64,000 bases of DNA from Tyzzerella sp963558545 (GCF_963558545.1 NZ_CAUWHO010000007.1:13429-77428), one strand, 5' to 3'. Shown: positions 17,349-27,517, numbered from the stretch's first letter. The notes: a model not told the origin generated them from the letters alone. Translations and numbers: made by a program.

Positions 17349-19565
17349 ATGGAACAACTTTTAAATAAGTTAAACCCTATGCAAAAAGAGGCTGTTTTAA
17401 CAACAGATGGGGCTCTTCTTCTTTTAGCAGGGGCAGGCTCTGGTAAAACTAGAGTTTTAACACATAGGATAGCATATTTAATTAATAAAGGCGTGAGACC
17501 TTTTAACATTTTAGCTATCACTTTTACTAATAAAGCAGCTAAAGAAATGAAAGATAGAGTTTATTCTATATGCGATGAGGGTAGACAAGTTTTGGTATCT
17601 ACATTTCACTCTTTATGTGTTAAAATTTTAAGAAGAGATATACAAAAAATAGGGTATAATAATAAATTTACTATATACGATGCAGATGATGCAGAAAGAC
17701 TTATAAAAGATATAATGAAAGAGTACAAAATAAATGATGATTTATTAAGTGCTAAAGCAGTTTTAAGTGAGATAGGAAGACAAAAAGATAAGCTTATAAC
17801 AGCTAGTGATTATGAAAAAAACATAGGTTCTGATTTTAGAAAAAAAATGATTTGTGATATATACAAAGAGTATGAAAATAGATTAAAATTAAACAATTCA
17901 TTAGATTTTGACGACCTTATATTTAAAACAGTACATCTTTTGGCTACTAATGTTGATGTACTAGATTATTACCAAGAGCGTTTTAAGTATATTATGGTTG
18001 ATGAATATCAAGATACTAGCACAAGCCAATATATGCTTGTAAAGCTTTTAGCTAATAAATATAAAAATATTTGTGTAGTAGGAGATGACGACCAGAGTAT
18101 ATACGGTTGGAGAGGTGCTGATATAAACAATATATTAGACTTTGAAAAAGACTTTAAAAATGCTAAAGTTATAAAGCTTGAACAAAACTATCGTTCTAGC
18201 AAAACTATATTAGATGCAGCAAACTTTGTTATAAAAAATAACTTTGGTAGGAAAGAAAAAAGTCTATGGACAGAAAATGAACAAGGCTCTCTTATAAACT
18301 ATGAAAAATGTAACTCCGATAGAGAAGAAGCTATGTTTATAGCTAATGAAATAGCCAAAAAAATAAAAGAAGGATATTCTTATAGAGATTTTGCAATATT
18401 ATATAGAACAAATAGCCTATCTAGACTTTTAGAAGAGCAAATGGTGTTTTTATCTATACCGTATAAACTATATGGAGGTGTAAACTTCTATGGTAGAAAA
18501 GAAATAAAAGATATTATAAGCTATTTAAAAGTTTTAGAAAATCCTAGCGATGATATATCATTAAAAAGAATAATAAACGTTCCTAAAAGAGGAATAGGGG
18601 ATACAAGTATATTAAAAGCTAGTGAATATGCACAAGAAAATAATATTTCTCTTTTTGAAGCATTGTCTAAAGCGGGAGAAATAACAGATTTAGGTAGGAA
18701 AACAAAAAGTGTTATAGACTTTTATAATATGATGAATGGATTTATACAAAAAAGCCAAAGTTTAAATATATCCGATTTGATAGATTATATATTAGATGAA
18801 ACTGGATATTTAGAAGAACTTAACAAAGAAGGAACAGATGAAGCTTTAGGCAGAGTATCAAACTTAGAAGAATTTGTTAGCAAGGCAGTAGAATATGAAG
18901 AATCTGAAGAAGATGATGTATCTCTTACAAAATTTTTAGAAGAAGTATCTTTAGTAGCTGACATAGATTCTATGGAAGAAGATGATGATGTTGTTACATT
19001 AATGACTTTACATAGCTCTAAAGGGTTAGAGTTTCCTACAGTTTTTATAGCTGGATTTGAGGAGGGTATATTCCCTACATACCGTGCATTAACAAGCCAA
19101 AATCAGTCTGGCATAGAAGAAGAAAGAAGGCTTTTATATGTAGGTATAACAAGGGCAAAAAAAGAACTATATCTTACAAATGCAAAATCTAGATTACAAC
19201 ACGGAAGATATATAAGTAATGCACCATCTTCATTTTTTAAAGAATTACCAAAAGATTTATTAAACATTAAGCAAAAACCAGACAAACCTTCTAAAATCTC
19301 GTTTTCAGTAGAAGAAGATAGTAGTTATAGACCAAAGCCTACATATAAGCCTAATGTTTCAACATATCTTAAAAAGGAAATACCAGCACCTAAAAATGTA
19401 TCATTAGATTTTGGTGTTGGAGATGTAGTTAAACATTTTAAATTTGGTAAAGGCGTTGTTTTAAAAATAAGCCCAGCAGGTGCAGACTATGAAGTAACTA
19501 TTAATTTTGACAACTTTGGAGAAAAGAAACTTATGGCAAACTTATCTAAATTAAAAAAAATATAA
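17349..19565 (+). CDS. pcrA: ATP-dependent DNA helicase, UvrD/PcrA type
   Basis: PcrA is the 3'-5' SF1A helicase of Gram-positive bacteria, used in repair and in rolling-circle replication. The 738-aa protein has the Q motif LNPMQKEAV, Walker A AGAGSGKTRVLTHRI, motif Ia TFTNKAAKEMK, motif II DEYQDTS, motif III DDQSIYGWRGAD, motif IV EQNYRSS, motif V TLHSSKGLEFPTVF and motif VI EERRLLYVGITRAKK. The C-terminus has the Tudor-like segment DVVKHFKFGKGVVL that in PcrA binds RNA polymerase. Length is normal. Confidence 0.96.
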   Translation: MEQLLNKLNPMQKEAVLTTDGALLLLAGAGSGKTRVLTHRIAYLINKGVRPFNILAITFTNKAAKEMKDRVYSICDEGRQVLVSTFHSLCVKILRRDIQKIGYNNKFTIYDADDAERLIKDIMKEYKINDDLLSAKAVLSEIGRQKDKLITASDYEKNIGSDFRKKMICDIYKEYENRLKLNNSLDFDDLIFKTVHLLATNVDVLDYYQERFKYIMVDEYQDTSTSQYMLVKLLANKYKNICVVGDDDQSIYGWRGADINNILDFEKDFKNAKVIKLEQNYRSSKTILDAANFVIKNNFGRKEKSLWTENEQGSLINYEKCNSDREEAMFIANEIAKKIKEGYSYRDFAILYRTNSLSRLLEEQMVFLSIPYKLYGGVNFYGRKEIKDIISYLKVLENPSDDISLKRIINVPKRGIGDTSILKASEYAQENNISLFEALSKAGEITDLGRKTKSVIDFYNMMNGFIQKSQSLNISDLIDYILDETGYLEELNKEGTDEALGRVSNLEEFVSKAVEYEESEEDDVSLTKFLEEVSLVADIDSMEEDDDVVTLMTLHSSKGLEFPTVFIAGFEEGIFPTYRALTSQNQSGIEEERRLLYVGITRAKKELYLTNAKSRLQHGRYISNAPSSFFKELPKDLLNIKQKPDKPSKISFSVEEDSSYRPKPTYKPNVSTYLKKEIPAPKNVSLDFGVGDVVKHFKFGKGVVLKISPAGADYEVTINFDNFGEKKLMANLSKLKKI

Positions 19566-19640
19566 AAAATATAAAAAATTGTAACCTACTTATATACCCT
19601 TTCATACTATACATAATATGAAAAAATTGGAGGGTTATAT

Positions 19641-20900
19641 ATGGGAAAGTATATAATAAAAGGTGGAAATAAGCTAAACGGTGAAGTTTTTATAAGTGGT
19701 GCTAAAAATGCTGTTTTGCCTATCCTTGCCTCAACTGTTTTAAATAGTGGTATATGTATATTAAAAAATGTTCCTATGCTTTTAGATACTTTTGTAGCTA
19801 TAGATATATTAAAAGATTTAGGTTGTGAAGTTAATTACGGAGAAAATACTGTTGTTGTTAATTCTAAAAATATGTATAAAACAAATGTTAAAGAAGATTT
19901 AGTTAAAAAAATGCGTTCTTCCATAATATTTTTAGGAGCTATAATATCTAGATTTAAAGAAGCTAGTATAAGCTATCCTGGAGGGTGTAACCTTGGCAAA
20001 AGACCAATAGATTTTCATTTATCAGCATTTAAAGAGCTAGGGATAAAAATAGAAGATAACCAAAAATTAATAAAAGCTAGTGTGGATACTATAAAGGAAA
20101 GAATTATAGACCTACCTTTTGCTAGTGTAGGAGCAACTCAAAATATTATTTTGGCATCTATTTTTGTAAAAGGCAAAGTTGTTATAAAAAATTGTGCTAA
20201 AGAGCCAGAAATAATAGATATGGTGAAATTTTTACGAAAAATGGGTGCTAACATATATGGAGAAGGGACTTACACTATAACTGTAAAAGGTGTAGAAAAG
20301 CTTAATAATATAGTTGAATATACTATAATGCCAGATAGAATAGAAGCAGGTACTTTTTTATGTATGTCTGCTATAACAAATGGAAATGTAAAAATAAATG
20401 GTATAACACCAAATTATGTAAAATCTTTAACAGATATTTTAGAGCAAATGGGCTGTAATATTGTTATAGATAAAGATAATATAAAAATTAAAAATGATAA
20501 AAAGTTAAAATGTATAGAATTTTTAGAAACTAAGCCATACCCATATTTTCCAACAGATTTACAACCACAACTAATGGCTTTATTAGCAACTGCAGATGGT
20601 GAAAGTATTATAAAAGAAAATATATTTGAGGCTAGAAATAAACATATACCAGAGCTTAACAAAATGGGTTGTAACATTATAGAAGATAATAGTACATTTA
20701 TTATAAAAGGGGTTAATAAATTAACTGGTAAAAATGTTTTTGCAAAAGATTTAAGAGGAGGAGCAAGCCTTATAACAGCAGGACTTTTTGCAAAGGAAAA
20801 GACAGTTGTAGAGGGTGCTGACTATATAAACAGAGGATATGAACATTTAGATAAAAAACTTAACATTTTAGGAGCAGATATAAAACATATCAAAGATTAG
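19641..20900 (+). CDS. murA: UDP-N-acetylglucosamine 1-carboxyvinyltransferase
   Basis: MurA adds enolpyruvate from PEP to UDP-GlcNAc, the first committed step of peptidoglycan synthesis. The 419-aa protein has SGAKNAVLPILAS with the UDP-GlcNAc-binding Lys-Asn near residue 22, the Cys of SYPGGCNLGKRPIDFHL near 116 (the fosfomycin target Cys is present), and RGGASLITAGL with the C-terminal Arg. It is followed without gap by ftsQ. Confidence 0.95.
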   Translation: MGKYIIKGGNKLNGEVFISGAKNAVLPILASTVLNSGICILKNVPMLLDTFVAIDILKDLGCEVNYGENTVVVNSKNMYKTNVKEDLVKKMRSSIIFLGAIISRFKEASISYPGGCNLGKRPIDFHLSAFKELGIKIEDNQKLIKASVDTIKERIIDLPFASVGATQNIILASIFVKGKVVIKNCAKEPEIIDMVKFLRKMGANIYGEGTYTITVKGVEKLNNIVEYTIMPDRIEAGTFLCMSAITNGNVKINGITPNYVKSLTDILEQMGCNIVIDKDNIKIKNDKKLKCIEFLETKPYPYFPTDLQPQLMALLATADGESIIKENIFEARNKHIPELNKMGCNIIEDNSTFIIKGVNKLTGKNVFAKDLRGGASLITAGLFAKEKTVVEGADYINRGYEHLDKKLNILGADIKHIKD

Positions 20901-20909
20901 GTGAATCTA

Positions 20910-21623
20910 ATGAAAAAAATATATACTTATATTTTAATTGGTGTAGCATTAATAGCACTAATATTTATGTTATTAATGCTATCGCCTTGGCTCAATATAG
21001 AGAATATACAAATAAATGGTATAAAAACAATAGAAAAATCAGACATTATTAGACAAATGAAACTAGATAAAACAACCAACATACTTAGTTTTAATAGTTT
21101 TGTAGCAAAAAGAAGAGTTAAAAGTAATTATTATATAGAAAATATACGAGTAACAAGAAAACTGCCCAATACAGTAACTATTGATATTATTGAAAGAAAA
21201 GTGGTTGGATATATACCTTACATAAATGACTATATATATATAGATAAAGATGGTGTTGTTATAGATGTAAAATCATCTTATAAAGAGCCACTACCAATGA
21301 TTTATGGATTAAAATTTAATAGTTTTATTATTGGGCAAAAGCTAAAGACTGAAAATAACACAGCATTTGAAATAGTAATGGAAATAACAAATGCTATAAA
21401 AAATAAAGAAAATCTAAATGATATTCTTAAAATAGATGTATCAGATTTAGAGGATATACATTTATATACAGAAAAGTTAGATGTTATTATAGGAAATATA
21501 GATGCTATAAACATAAAAATGAATACTCTAAATGAAATACTTAAAAATTTTACACCTACGGAAAAAGGGTTTTTATACATAGATGATATAAACAAAGCAC
21601 CTATTTTTAAATATATTACATAA
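20910..21623 (+). CDS. ftsQ: Cell division protein FtsQ/DivIB
   Basis: FtsQ/DivIB is a bitopic divisome protein linking FtsL and FtsB. The ~237-aa protein has one N-terminal membrane helix (about residues 3-25), then a POTRA domain starting WLNIENIQINGIKTIEKSDI and the beta domain with TIDIIERKVVGYIP. The ATG at 20910 is preferred. A GTG at 20901 directly abuts the murA stop, but AGGTGA there serves as the binding site for the ATG. It precedes ftsZ, which has a separate promoter. Confidence 0.87.
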   Translation: MKKIYTYILIGVALIALIFMLLMLSPWLNIENIQINGIKTIEKSDIIRQMKLDKTTNILSFNSFVAKRRVKSNYYIENIRVTRKLPNTVTIDIIERKVVGYIPYINDYIYIDKDGVVIDVKSSYKEPLPMIYGLKFNSFIIGQKLKTENNTAFEIVMEITNAIKNKENLNDILKIDVSDLEDIHLYTEKLDVIIGNIDAINIKMNTLNEILKNFTPTEKGFLYIDDINKAPIFKYIT

Positions 21624-21753
21624 AGCCATAATTTGTAATATAAACAATTATTTTGTCGATTTTTATAACAAAAAATAGAACGCAAATTTAATAACATACT
21701 TGAAAAATTTTTAAAAAAATATATACTTATATTATAAAAATATTATAAATAAA

Positions 21754-21782
21754 TTGAATTATTAAAATATATGGTGTATAAT
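21754..21782 (+). promoter_or_regulatory. Promoter of ftsZ
   Basis: TTGAAT at 21754-21759, 17-bp spacer, TATAAT at 21777-21782. It lies within a 192-bp A/T-rich gap after ftsQ. Confidence 0.72.
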
Positions 21783-21815
21783 ATAAAATTGAAGATGATT
21801 TAGGAGGGTTATATC

Positions 21816-23060
21816 TTGATAGGTTTAGAGAATATTAATAATGAAGAAGAAAAAATTATAGTTATAGGTGTTGGTGGTGCTGGTAATAATGCTGTTAATA
21901 GAATGGTAGAATGTGGCTCTACAGATATAGACTTTATTTCCATAAATACAGATAGACAAGCACTTAATAAAAGTTTAGCTCAAAAAACTATTGTTATTGG
22001 AGAAAAATCTACTCGTGGACTTGGAGCAGGTGGAAATCCCGAAGTTGGAAGAATAGCAGCAGAAGAATCTAAAGATGATATTTCACAAGCTGTACAAGGT
22101 GCAGATATGGTATTTGTAACTGCTGGTATGGGTGGAGGTACTGGTACTGGTGCTGCATCTGTTGTTGCTAATATTGCTAAAAGTCAAGGTGTTTTAACTG
22201 TTGCTGTTGTAACTAAGCCTTTTAATTTTGAAGGTAAAAAAAGAGCTTTAAATGCTATGGAAGGTATAGAAAGATTAAAAGAGAACGTAGATACTCTTAT
22301 TGTTATTCCTAATGAACGTATACTAGATATTATAGAAGATGATGTAACTCAAATAGAAGCTTTTCATAGAGTAGATGAAGTTTTAAGACAAGGGGTTACA
22401 GGTATTGCAAATATTATTAAAAATGCTGCAGAGATAAACGTAGACTTTGCAGATGTTACTACAATTATGAAAGATAAAGGATATGCACATCTTGGTGTTG
22501 GTGAGGGTGCTGGTAAAAATAAAATGCAAGATGCTGTTAATGGTGCTATTAATAGTCCATTATTAGAAACATCTATAGAGGGAGCTAAAAGTATACTTGT
22601 TAATGTAGCTGGTGGCCCAGACCTTGCTCTTAAAGAAATAGATAGAGGTATTTCTAGTATAACTGCTATGCTTGACGTATCTGCTAACGTTATATATGGT
22701 ACTTCCATAGAGGAAAACCTTACAGATAGAGTTATTATTACTATTGTTGCAACAGACCTTAGAGATGTGGAAGGAAATGGACAAGATTTAGTTTCAGATA
22801 TGCAATCTAACATACAACCTAACATACATCAAGGAGTAAATAACCAACAACAATTTAATGTTGCTCCACAACATTTACAAAACGGTTTTTCTAATATTAA
22901 TACACAACAAGTACAACCACAAGTAGCACAACCAACAATTAATCATTCGCAAGAACCTGTATTTACTCCACAAGAACCTAATAATTATGGATTAAACAGA
23001 CAAAAAGAAAATGAAACTGGAAAATTAAATATACCAACATTTTTAAGAAAAAATAGATAA
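21816..23060 (+). CDS. ftsZ: Cell division GTPase FtsZ
   Basis: FtsZ polymerises into the Z-ring at mid-cell. The 414-aa protein has the nucleotide segments GVGGAGNNAVNRM, GMGGGTGTGAA (the tubulin signature) and VVTKPFNFEGKKR, and the T7 loop NVDFADV. After residue ~320 comes a Gln/Asn/Pro-rich linker and then the conserved C-terminal peptide LNIPTFLRKNR that binds FtsA/SepF. The start is TTG with TAGGAGGG upstream. A terminator follows. Confidence 0.97.
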   Translation: MIGLENINNEEEKIIVIGVGGAGNNAVNRMVECGSTDIDFISINTDRQALNKSLAQKTIVIGEKSTRGLGAGGNPEVGRIAAEESKDDISQAVQGADMVFVTAGMGGGTGTGAASVVANIAKSQGVLTVAVVTKPFNFEGKKRALNAMEGIERLKENVDTLIVIPNERILDIIEDDVTQIEAFHRVDEVLRQGVTGIANIIKNAAEINVDFADVTTIMKDKGYAHLGVGEGAGKNKMQDAVNGAINSPLLETSIEGAKSILVNVAGGPDLALKEIDRGISSITAMLDVSANVIYGTSIEENLTDRVIITIVATDLRDVEGNGQDLVSDMQSNIQPNIHQGVNNQQQFNVAPQHLQNGFSNINTQQVQPQVAQPTINHSQEPVFTPQEPNNYGLNRQKENETGKLNIPTFLRKNR

Positions 23061-23071
23061 AATATTAAAAA

Positions 23072-23107
23072 AATAAAACTAGATAAATATCTAGTTTTAT
23101 TTTTTTC
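23072..23107 (+). terminator. Intrinsic terminator after ftsZ
   Basis: A long stem ATAAAACTAGATA / ATCTAGTTTTAT with a short loop is followed by a run of T. Confidence 0.85.
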
Positions 23108-23114
23108 TTAAATA

Positions 23115-23137
23115 CAATTAAGGTATTCCTATATATT
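23115..23137. repeat. R1 repeat fragment
   Basis: CAATTAAGGTAT followed by TCCTATATATT joins the left end of R1 directly to the reverse complement of its right outer arm, at the shared GGTAT. It looks like a deleted or recombined remnant. Confidence 0.5.
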
Positions 23138-23163
23138 ATTTAAATAAACTTAATATATCTATT

Positions 23164-24456
23164 TTAATTAAGTTTATTTTTATTTTTATTTATATAAAAT
23201 AAATCGCCTAAAGAACCAGTAGTACTTGGACCTACAACCTTAGAATTTGAGGTAATGTTAGGTTCTTTTTTTACATTACTAGGTTCATTTTTATAGGTTG
23301 GTTTAGCTTTGGCATCAGATAGTATTTTTTTTGAAAGTGATGTAAAATTATCTGTTAAAGGAGGCGATGAATATATAAAGCCTAAAGAGTCTTTAATATA
23401 TAGCTTTAAAGTATATTTACCCTCGTATTTTTGTGAAATAGATTTTAAAGAGCCGTCTTTTTGCTCTATACTATAACTACCAAAAGTAACATTTAATGGC
23501 TCTTTAGATGTTAATGTCTTTAACGGGTATGGTATAAATGGGTTGTCATCTGGATATATAACTAATGTGTATTCAAATGGTTCGTTTTTATTTGGGTTGT
23601 TCCAACTAACATTATATGTAGGTTCTCCGTTAATGTCTACATAGCCTGTAATGTTATTTAATTTTGGTTTTTTAGGTATTTTATGTTGTGAAATAGTAAA
23701 GTTGCTAAGCTCTAACAAATAAGGGTAAAGTCCATTAATATCTGCTGCTAGTGGAATATAAGGGTTTAGTTGGGGCTTTAGATTAAAGCTAGATGGATTT
23801 TCATAAGGTGGTTTATTTAATTTTATAAGCTCATCTACAGATTTGTAGTCATAAGATAATTTAGCATTAGATGAACCTAAAAGCTGAACATAATCATCTG
23901 CCATTATTTCCATTATGTCCCAATGGTATAAATAATTATCATCATCATTATAATTATATATAACAGGCATATTAGTTAGTCCTCTTATTTTTACATACTT
24001 AGAATCTTTTAAATTGTTATAGTATATATTTTCAGACTTTACAAGATTACATATCATATAATGATGCCCATATTCGTGAGATAGTGTATAAGCTATTTTA
24101 GGTACTGTATTATATCTTTCTCCATTATAAAGATTAATATAGGCATTAGGACCTAATATATAGTTATTACCCTCTAAATGTATGTCGTCAAAATAAAGTC
24201 CATTTACACCCTCTGGTGCATCTGGATATATGTATATATTACTTAAATAATCAAATTCATCACCGTGAAGATTATTTATAAGCTCTCCATACAAGTCTTT
24301 TAGCATAGTTTTATTCCAACTTTTACTATAACTTGTTAAGGTAAGGTTATTTGCAGTATATGTAGCATATATTTTATTTGGATTTGCATATATAGTTGTT
24401 TTAAATAAAAATATTATAAAAAATGCAACTATTATGTTTATTTTAAAAAATTTCAT
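23164..24456 (-). CDS. Secreted putative zinc metalloprotease
   Basis: The 430-aa protein has a signal peptide (MKFFKINIIVAFFIIFLFKT, cleavage after about residue 24). The zinc motif LSHEYGHHY (HExxH, about residues 127-135) is followed some 50 residues later by DIMEIMADDYVQLLG, whose Glu is a plausible third ligand, as in gluzincins. A fibronectin-like segment (about residues 255-360, TYNVSWNNP) and a low-complexity Lys/Asn/Pro tail follow. No named family was recognised. It stands alone, convergent with ftsZ, so its own promoter is expected upstream of 24456. Confidence 0.7.
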   Translation of the reverse strand: MKFFKINIIVAFFIIFLFKTTIYANPNKIYATYTANNLTLTSYSKSWNKTMLKDLYGELINNLHGDEFDYLSNIYIYPDAPEGVNGLYFDDIHLEGNNYILGPNAYINLYNGERYNTVPKIAYTLSHEYGHHYMICNLVKSENIYYNNLKDSKYVKIRGLTNMPVIYNYNDDDNYLYHWDIMEIMADDYVQLLGSSNAKLSYDYKSVDELIKLNKPPYENPSSFNLKPQLNPYIPLAADINGLYPYLLELSNFTISQHKIPKKPKLNNITGYVDINGEPTYNVSWNNPNKNEPFEYTLVIYPDDNPFIPYPLKTLTSKEPLNVTFGSYSIEQKDGSLKSISQKYEGKYTLKLYIKDSLGFIYSSPPLTDNFTSLSKKILSDAKAKPTYKNEPSNVKKEPNITSNSKVVGPSTTGSLGDLFYINKNKNKLN

Positions 24457-24673
24457 AGAATATCACCCTAAATTATTTCAATTATTTCAATTAAGCTATA
24501 TTTTATGTTATGTTATTATATTATATATCAAAATTATTTAAAAATAATTACAATAAAATTAAAAAAATATTACAAAAAATTTTAAAATAAATATTGTATA
24601 AAAACATTAAACTTTAAAAGTAAGATTACGTTATATAATATATAAAAATTAAAAATTTTAGGAGGAAATAATA

Positions 24674-25234
24674 ATGAAAAAATTTATTAGTGGATTATTA
24701 ATTGGTGGTATTATTATGACATCTGTATCAGCTTTTGCCGCTAATGTTGTTAATATGAAAGCAGTATACTCTGTTAAAAACCTTATTGTAAATGGTGTTA
24801 ATACTGGCAAGGGTAGCAGTGCTTTTATAAGTAATGGGACAACTTATGTTCCATTAAGAACTGTAAGTGATGCATTAGGGCACGAAATTTCTTGGGATTC
24901 TAAAACTAGGTCTATTTATATTAATACAGGGAATAAAACACCTGATGCAAACGGAGAACCAACAGATTTACCATTAGCAGATACAGGGGCGACTACAATG
25001 CCTACTACTCCAAACGCTAACATCTCTAATGGACAAAAGTTAATTAGTATGGAAGTAGCTAAAGAAGCAGCTATAAAAGCTGTTGGAGGTGGAAGTGTTA
25101 TTTCACAAGATGCTGATATTTATGACGATGATGATATTCCAGATTATGAATTTAAAATAATGAAAAATAACAAAGTTTATGAAGTAAGCATTAATGCACT
25201 AACAGGTGCTGTTATTGATTTTGATATTGACTAA
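24674..25234 (+). CDS. Secreted copper-amine-oxidase N-terminal domain / PepSY protein
   Basis: The 186-aa protein has a signal peptide (about residues 1-23). A copper amine oxidase N-terminal-like stalk domain follows (YVPLRTVSDALGHEISWD and a beta strand ending SIYIN, about residues 30-90), then a Pro/Thr linker and a C-terminal PepSY-like domain (ISMEVAKEAAIKAVGGG and YEVSINALTGAVIDFD). Both domains are common on extracellular proteins of Clostridia. The first is often a wall-associated module and the second may bind peptides or inhibit proteases. Its neighbour across the gap is a metalloprotease-like gene, so an inhibitor or partner role is possible but only inferred. Confidence 0.75.
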   Translation: MKKFISGLLIGGIIMTSVSAFAANVVNMKAVYSVKNLIVNGVNTGKGSSAFISNGTTYVPLRTVSDALGHEISWDSKTRSIYINTGNKTPDANGEPTDLPLADTGATTMPTTPNANISNGQKLISMEVAKEAAIKAVGGGSVISQDADIYDDDDIPDYEFKIMKNNKVYEVSINALTGAVIDFDID

Positions 25235-25249
25235 TATTTAAAATTAAAA

Positions 25250-25292
25250 AATAAAATCAAGTAAAAATAATTTTACTTGATTTTATTTTTTT
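25250..25292 (+). terminator. Terminator after the PepSY protein gene
   Basis: A 16-bp A/T-rich stem ATAAAATCAAGTAAAA / TTTTACTTGATTTTAT with a 4-nt loop, then eight T residues. Confidence 0.85.
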
Positions 25293-25318
25293 TAGATGTA
25301 TAATAGTTGTATATCTAA
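25277..25318 (+). promoter_or_regulatory. Possible promoter and operator of the YhgE/Pip gene
   Basis: TTGATT (25277-25282), 16-bp spacer and TATAAT (25299-25304) give a weak promoter overlapping the upstream terminator. The dyad TTAGAT...ATCTAA (25292-25318) spans the -10 box and could bind a repressor. Confidence 0.45.
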
Positions 25319-25351
25319 CAATTATATAATAAGATTTATAGAGGTGTTTTT

Positions 25352-27517
25352 GTGAAAAATATTTTTAGGATAACATATAGAGATTTTAAAAAAATTATAA
25401 AAAATCCAGTAGCATTAACTGTTATAATAGGCGCTTGTTTTATACCTGCATTGTATGCTTGGTTTAATATAGCTGCTAGTTGGGACCCATATGGAAGTAC
25501 AAATGGGTTAAAAGTTGCAGTTTCTAACAATGATACAGGCACACAACTATTGGATATAGACTTAAACTTAGGGGATAAAATAAAAGAAGAACTACAAGGA
25601 AATAATAATATAGGGTGGGTATTTGTAGATAAAGATATAGCCATAGAAGGTGTTAAAAGTGGAGAATACTACGCAGGGGTTATTATACCAGAAAATTTTA
25701 GTGAAAACTTTTCTAGTATTTTAACAGATGACATAAAAACTCCTAAAATAGAATACTATGTTAACCAAAAAAAGAATGCTATAGCACCTAAAATAACAGA
25801 TAAAGGTGTGTCTGTTGTTCAACAACAAATAAATGAGGCTTTTTTAGACACTGCTAGCAAAGTATTAGAAGGAACTTTAAAAGTTGCTTATAATAAAATA
25901 GACGAAAAAGAGCAAACAGTTGCAGATAATATGATAAGTGCTTTAAACCAGGTGTCATCATCATTAGAACAATATAAAAATTTATCTAAAAGTTTTGATG
26001 AGGGGTTAAATTCTACAAAAAGCCTTATTGATACAACAAAATTAATACTGCCAGCAGGTAAATCTATTGCACAAAATGGGGAAGATATGTCAAATAATAT
26101 AAATGGGTTAATACATTCTTCCAGTCAGGTTTTTAATAGTATTACAGGGACAGTAGAAAGTTTTTTATTAACATCAGAAGATTTAGCTAATGATATTCTA
26201 GATGTATGGAAAGATGTATCTAATGTAAATGAAGATAATATAGACATAATAAAAATGCAAATAGATTTTATTAATAAAAGAACAGATAAAATTATAACTA
26301 TTAATAAAAATATTGATAGAGTGTTAAATAATTTGAATAATAAACTTCCCATAAGGTTAAAAATTATAGATGAGTTTGTTAATAAACTAGAAAGGCTTAA
26401 TGGTGCTTTAAACGATATTATATCAACAGGTGAAAATATAGAAAGAATAATAAATAGTGGTAATAATATATCAGACAGTTTAAGAAAAAGTATGGGAAGT
26501 CAGTTAAATAAGGTAAGAGAAGACATATCTGGTATAAAAGACTTATATAGAGCTAATATAAAGCCTAATATAGACTATGAAGCAGAAAAAATGTATAAAA
26601 CGCTTGTAGATTTTAATATATTATCTAAAAATACAATGGGAATAATATCGCAAATGGATAAAATACTAGATGGTATATTTAATACAATAGAAGCTAGCCA
26701 AAAGGCAATAGAAAGTACTAATAATGTGATACAAAGTAGCCAAGATGATGTTAAAAATTTACAAAAGAAAATCCAAGAGGTTAAAGCAGAGGATAAATTA
26801 AAAAAACTTGCTACTATATTAAAAAATGACCCTAATACAGTAGGTAAATTTATTTCTGCCCCTGTTCAAGTAGAACAAGTATCTTTTTATGAAATATCAA
26901 ATTATGGTTCTGCTATGACACCTTTTTATACTATATTATCTTTTTGGGTAGGTGGAGTATTATTAGTGTCGTTGTTAAAAACTAGAGTTTATGAAGATGA
27001 TAATATAAAAAATATAAAGCCTTATCAAGCTTATATAGGGAGATATTTTTTATTTATGATAATAGGTATTATACAAGCTATTGTTGTATGTTTAGGAGAT
27101 TTATATATATTAAAGGTACAATGTTTAAACCCTGTTTTATTTGTTTTAGCAGGTATAGTAGCTAGTATAGTATTTATTAATATAATATATACCCTTGTTG
27201 TTTCTTTTGGTGATGTTGGTAAAGCTATTTGTGTGTTTTTGCTTGTTATACAAGTTGCAGGAGCAGGGGGAACATTTCCTGTAGAAGTTACACCTGAATT
27301 TTTTCAAAAAATAAATCCATATATACCTTTTACTTATGGTATAAATGCTATGAGAGAAACTATTGCTGGTATATATGAAAATGCCTATAAAACAGATATT
27401 ATAAAATTACTTAGTTTTTTACCATTTTCTTTATTGCTAGGACTTTTTTTGAGAAAACCTCTTATTAAAATAAATGAATTTTTTGAAGAAAAACTAGAAG
27501 AAACACATCTTATGTAA
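25352..27517 (+). CDS. YhgE/Pip-type membrane protein (ABC-2-like)
   Basis: The 721-aa protein starts with IIKNPVALTVIIGACFIPALYAWFNIAASWDPYGST in the N-terminal membrane region, here noted by its first residues only as the YhgE/Pip hallmark. A large extracytoplasmic region rich in coiled-coil-like Asn/Ile/Lys segments (about 40-520) precedes a C-terminal set of about five or six membrane helices. Members include the lactococcal phage infection protein Pip and B. subtilis YhgE; some are linked to type VII secretion. Translation starts with GTG after GAGGTG. No ESX genes are nearby. Confidence 0.85.
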   Translation: MKNIFRITYRDFKKIIKNPVALTVIIGACFIPALYAWFNIAASWDPYGSTNGLKVAVSNNDTGTQLLDIDLNLGDKIKEELQGNNNIGWVFVDKDIAIEGVKSGEYYAGVIIPENFSENFSSILTDDIKTPKIEYYVNQKKNAIAPKITDKGVSVVQQQINEAFLDTASKVLEGTLKVAYNKIDEKEQTVADNMISALNQVSSSLEQYKNLSKSFDEGLNSTKSLIDTTKLILPAGKSIAQNGEDMSNNINGLIHSSSQVFNSITGTVESFLLTSEDLANDILDVWKDVSNVNEDNIDIIKMQIDFINKRTDKIITINKNIDRVLNNLNNKLPIRLKIIDEFVNKLERLNGALNDIISTGENIERIINSGNNISDSLRKSMGSQLNKVREDISGIKDLYRANIKPNIDYEAEKMYKTLVDFNILSKNTMGIISQMDKILDGIFNTIEASQKAIESTNNVIQSSQDDVKNLQKKIQEVKAEDKLKKLATILKNDPNTVGKFISAPVQVEQVSFYEISNYGSAMTPFYTILSFWVGGVLLVSLLKTRVYEDDNIKNIKPYQAYIGRYFLFMIIGIIQAIVVCLGDLYILKVQCLNPVLFVLAGIVASIVFINIIYTLVVSFGDVGKAICVFLLVIQVAGAGGTFPVEVTPEFFQKINPYIPFTYGINAMRETIAGIYENAYKTDIIKLLSFLPFSLLLGLFLRKPLIKINEFFEEKLEETHLM

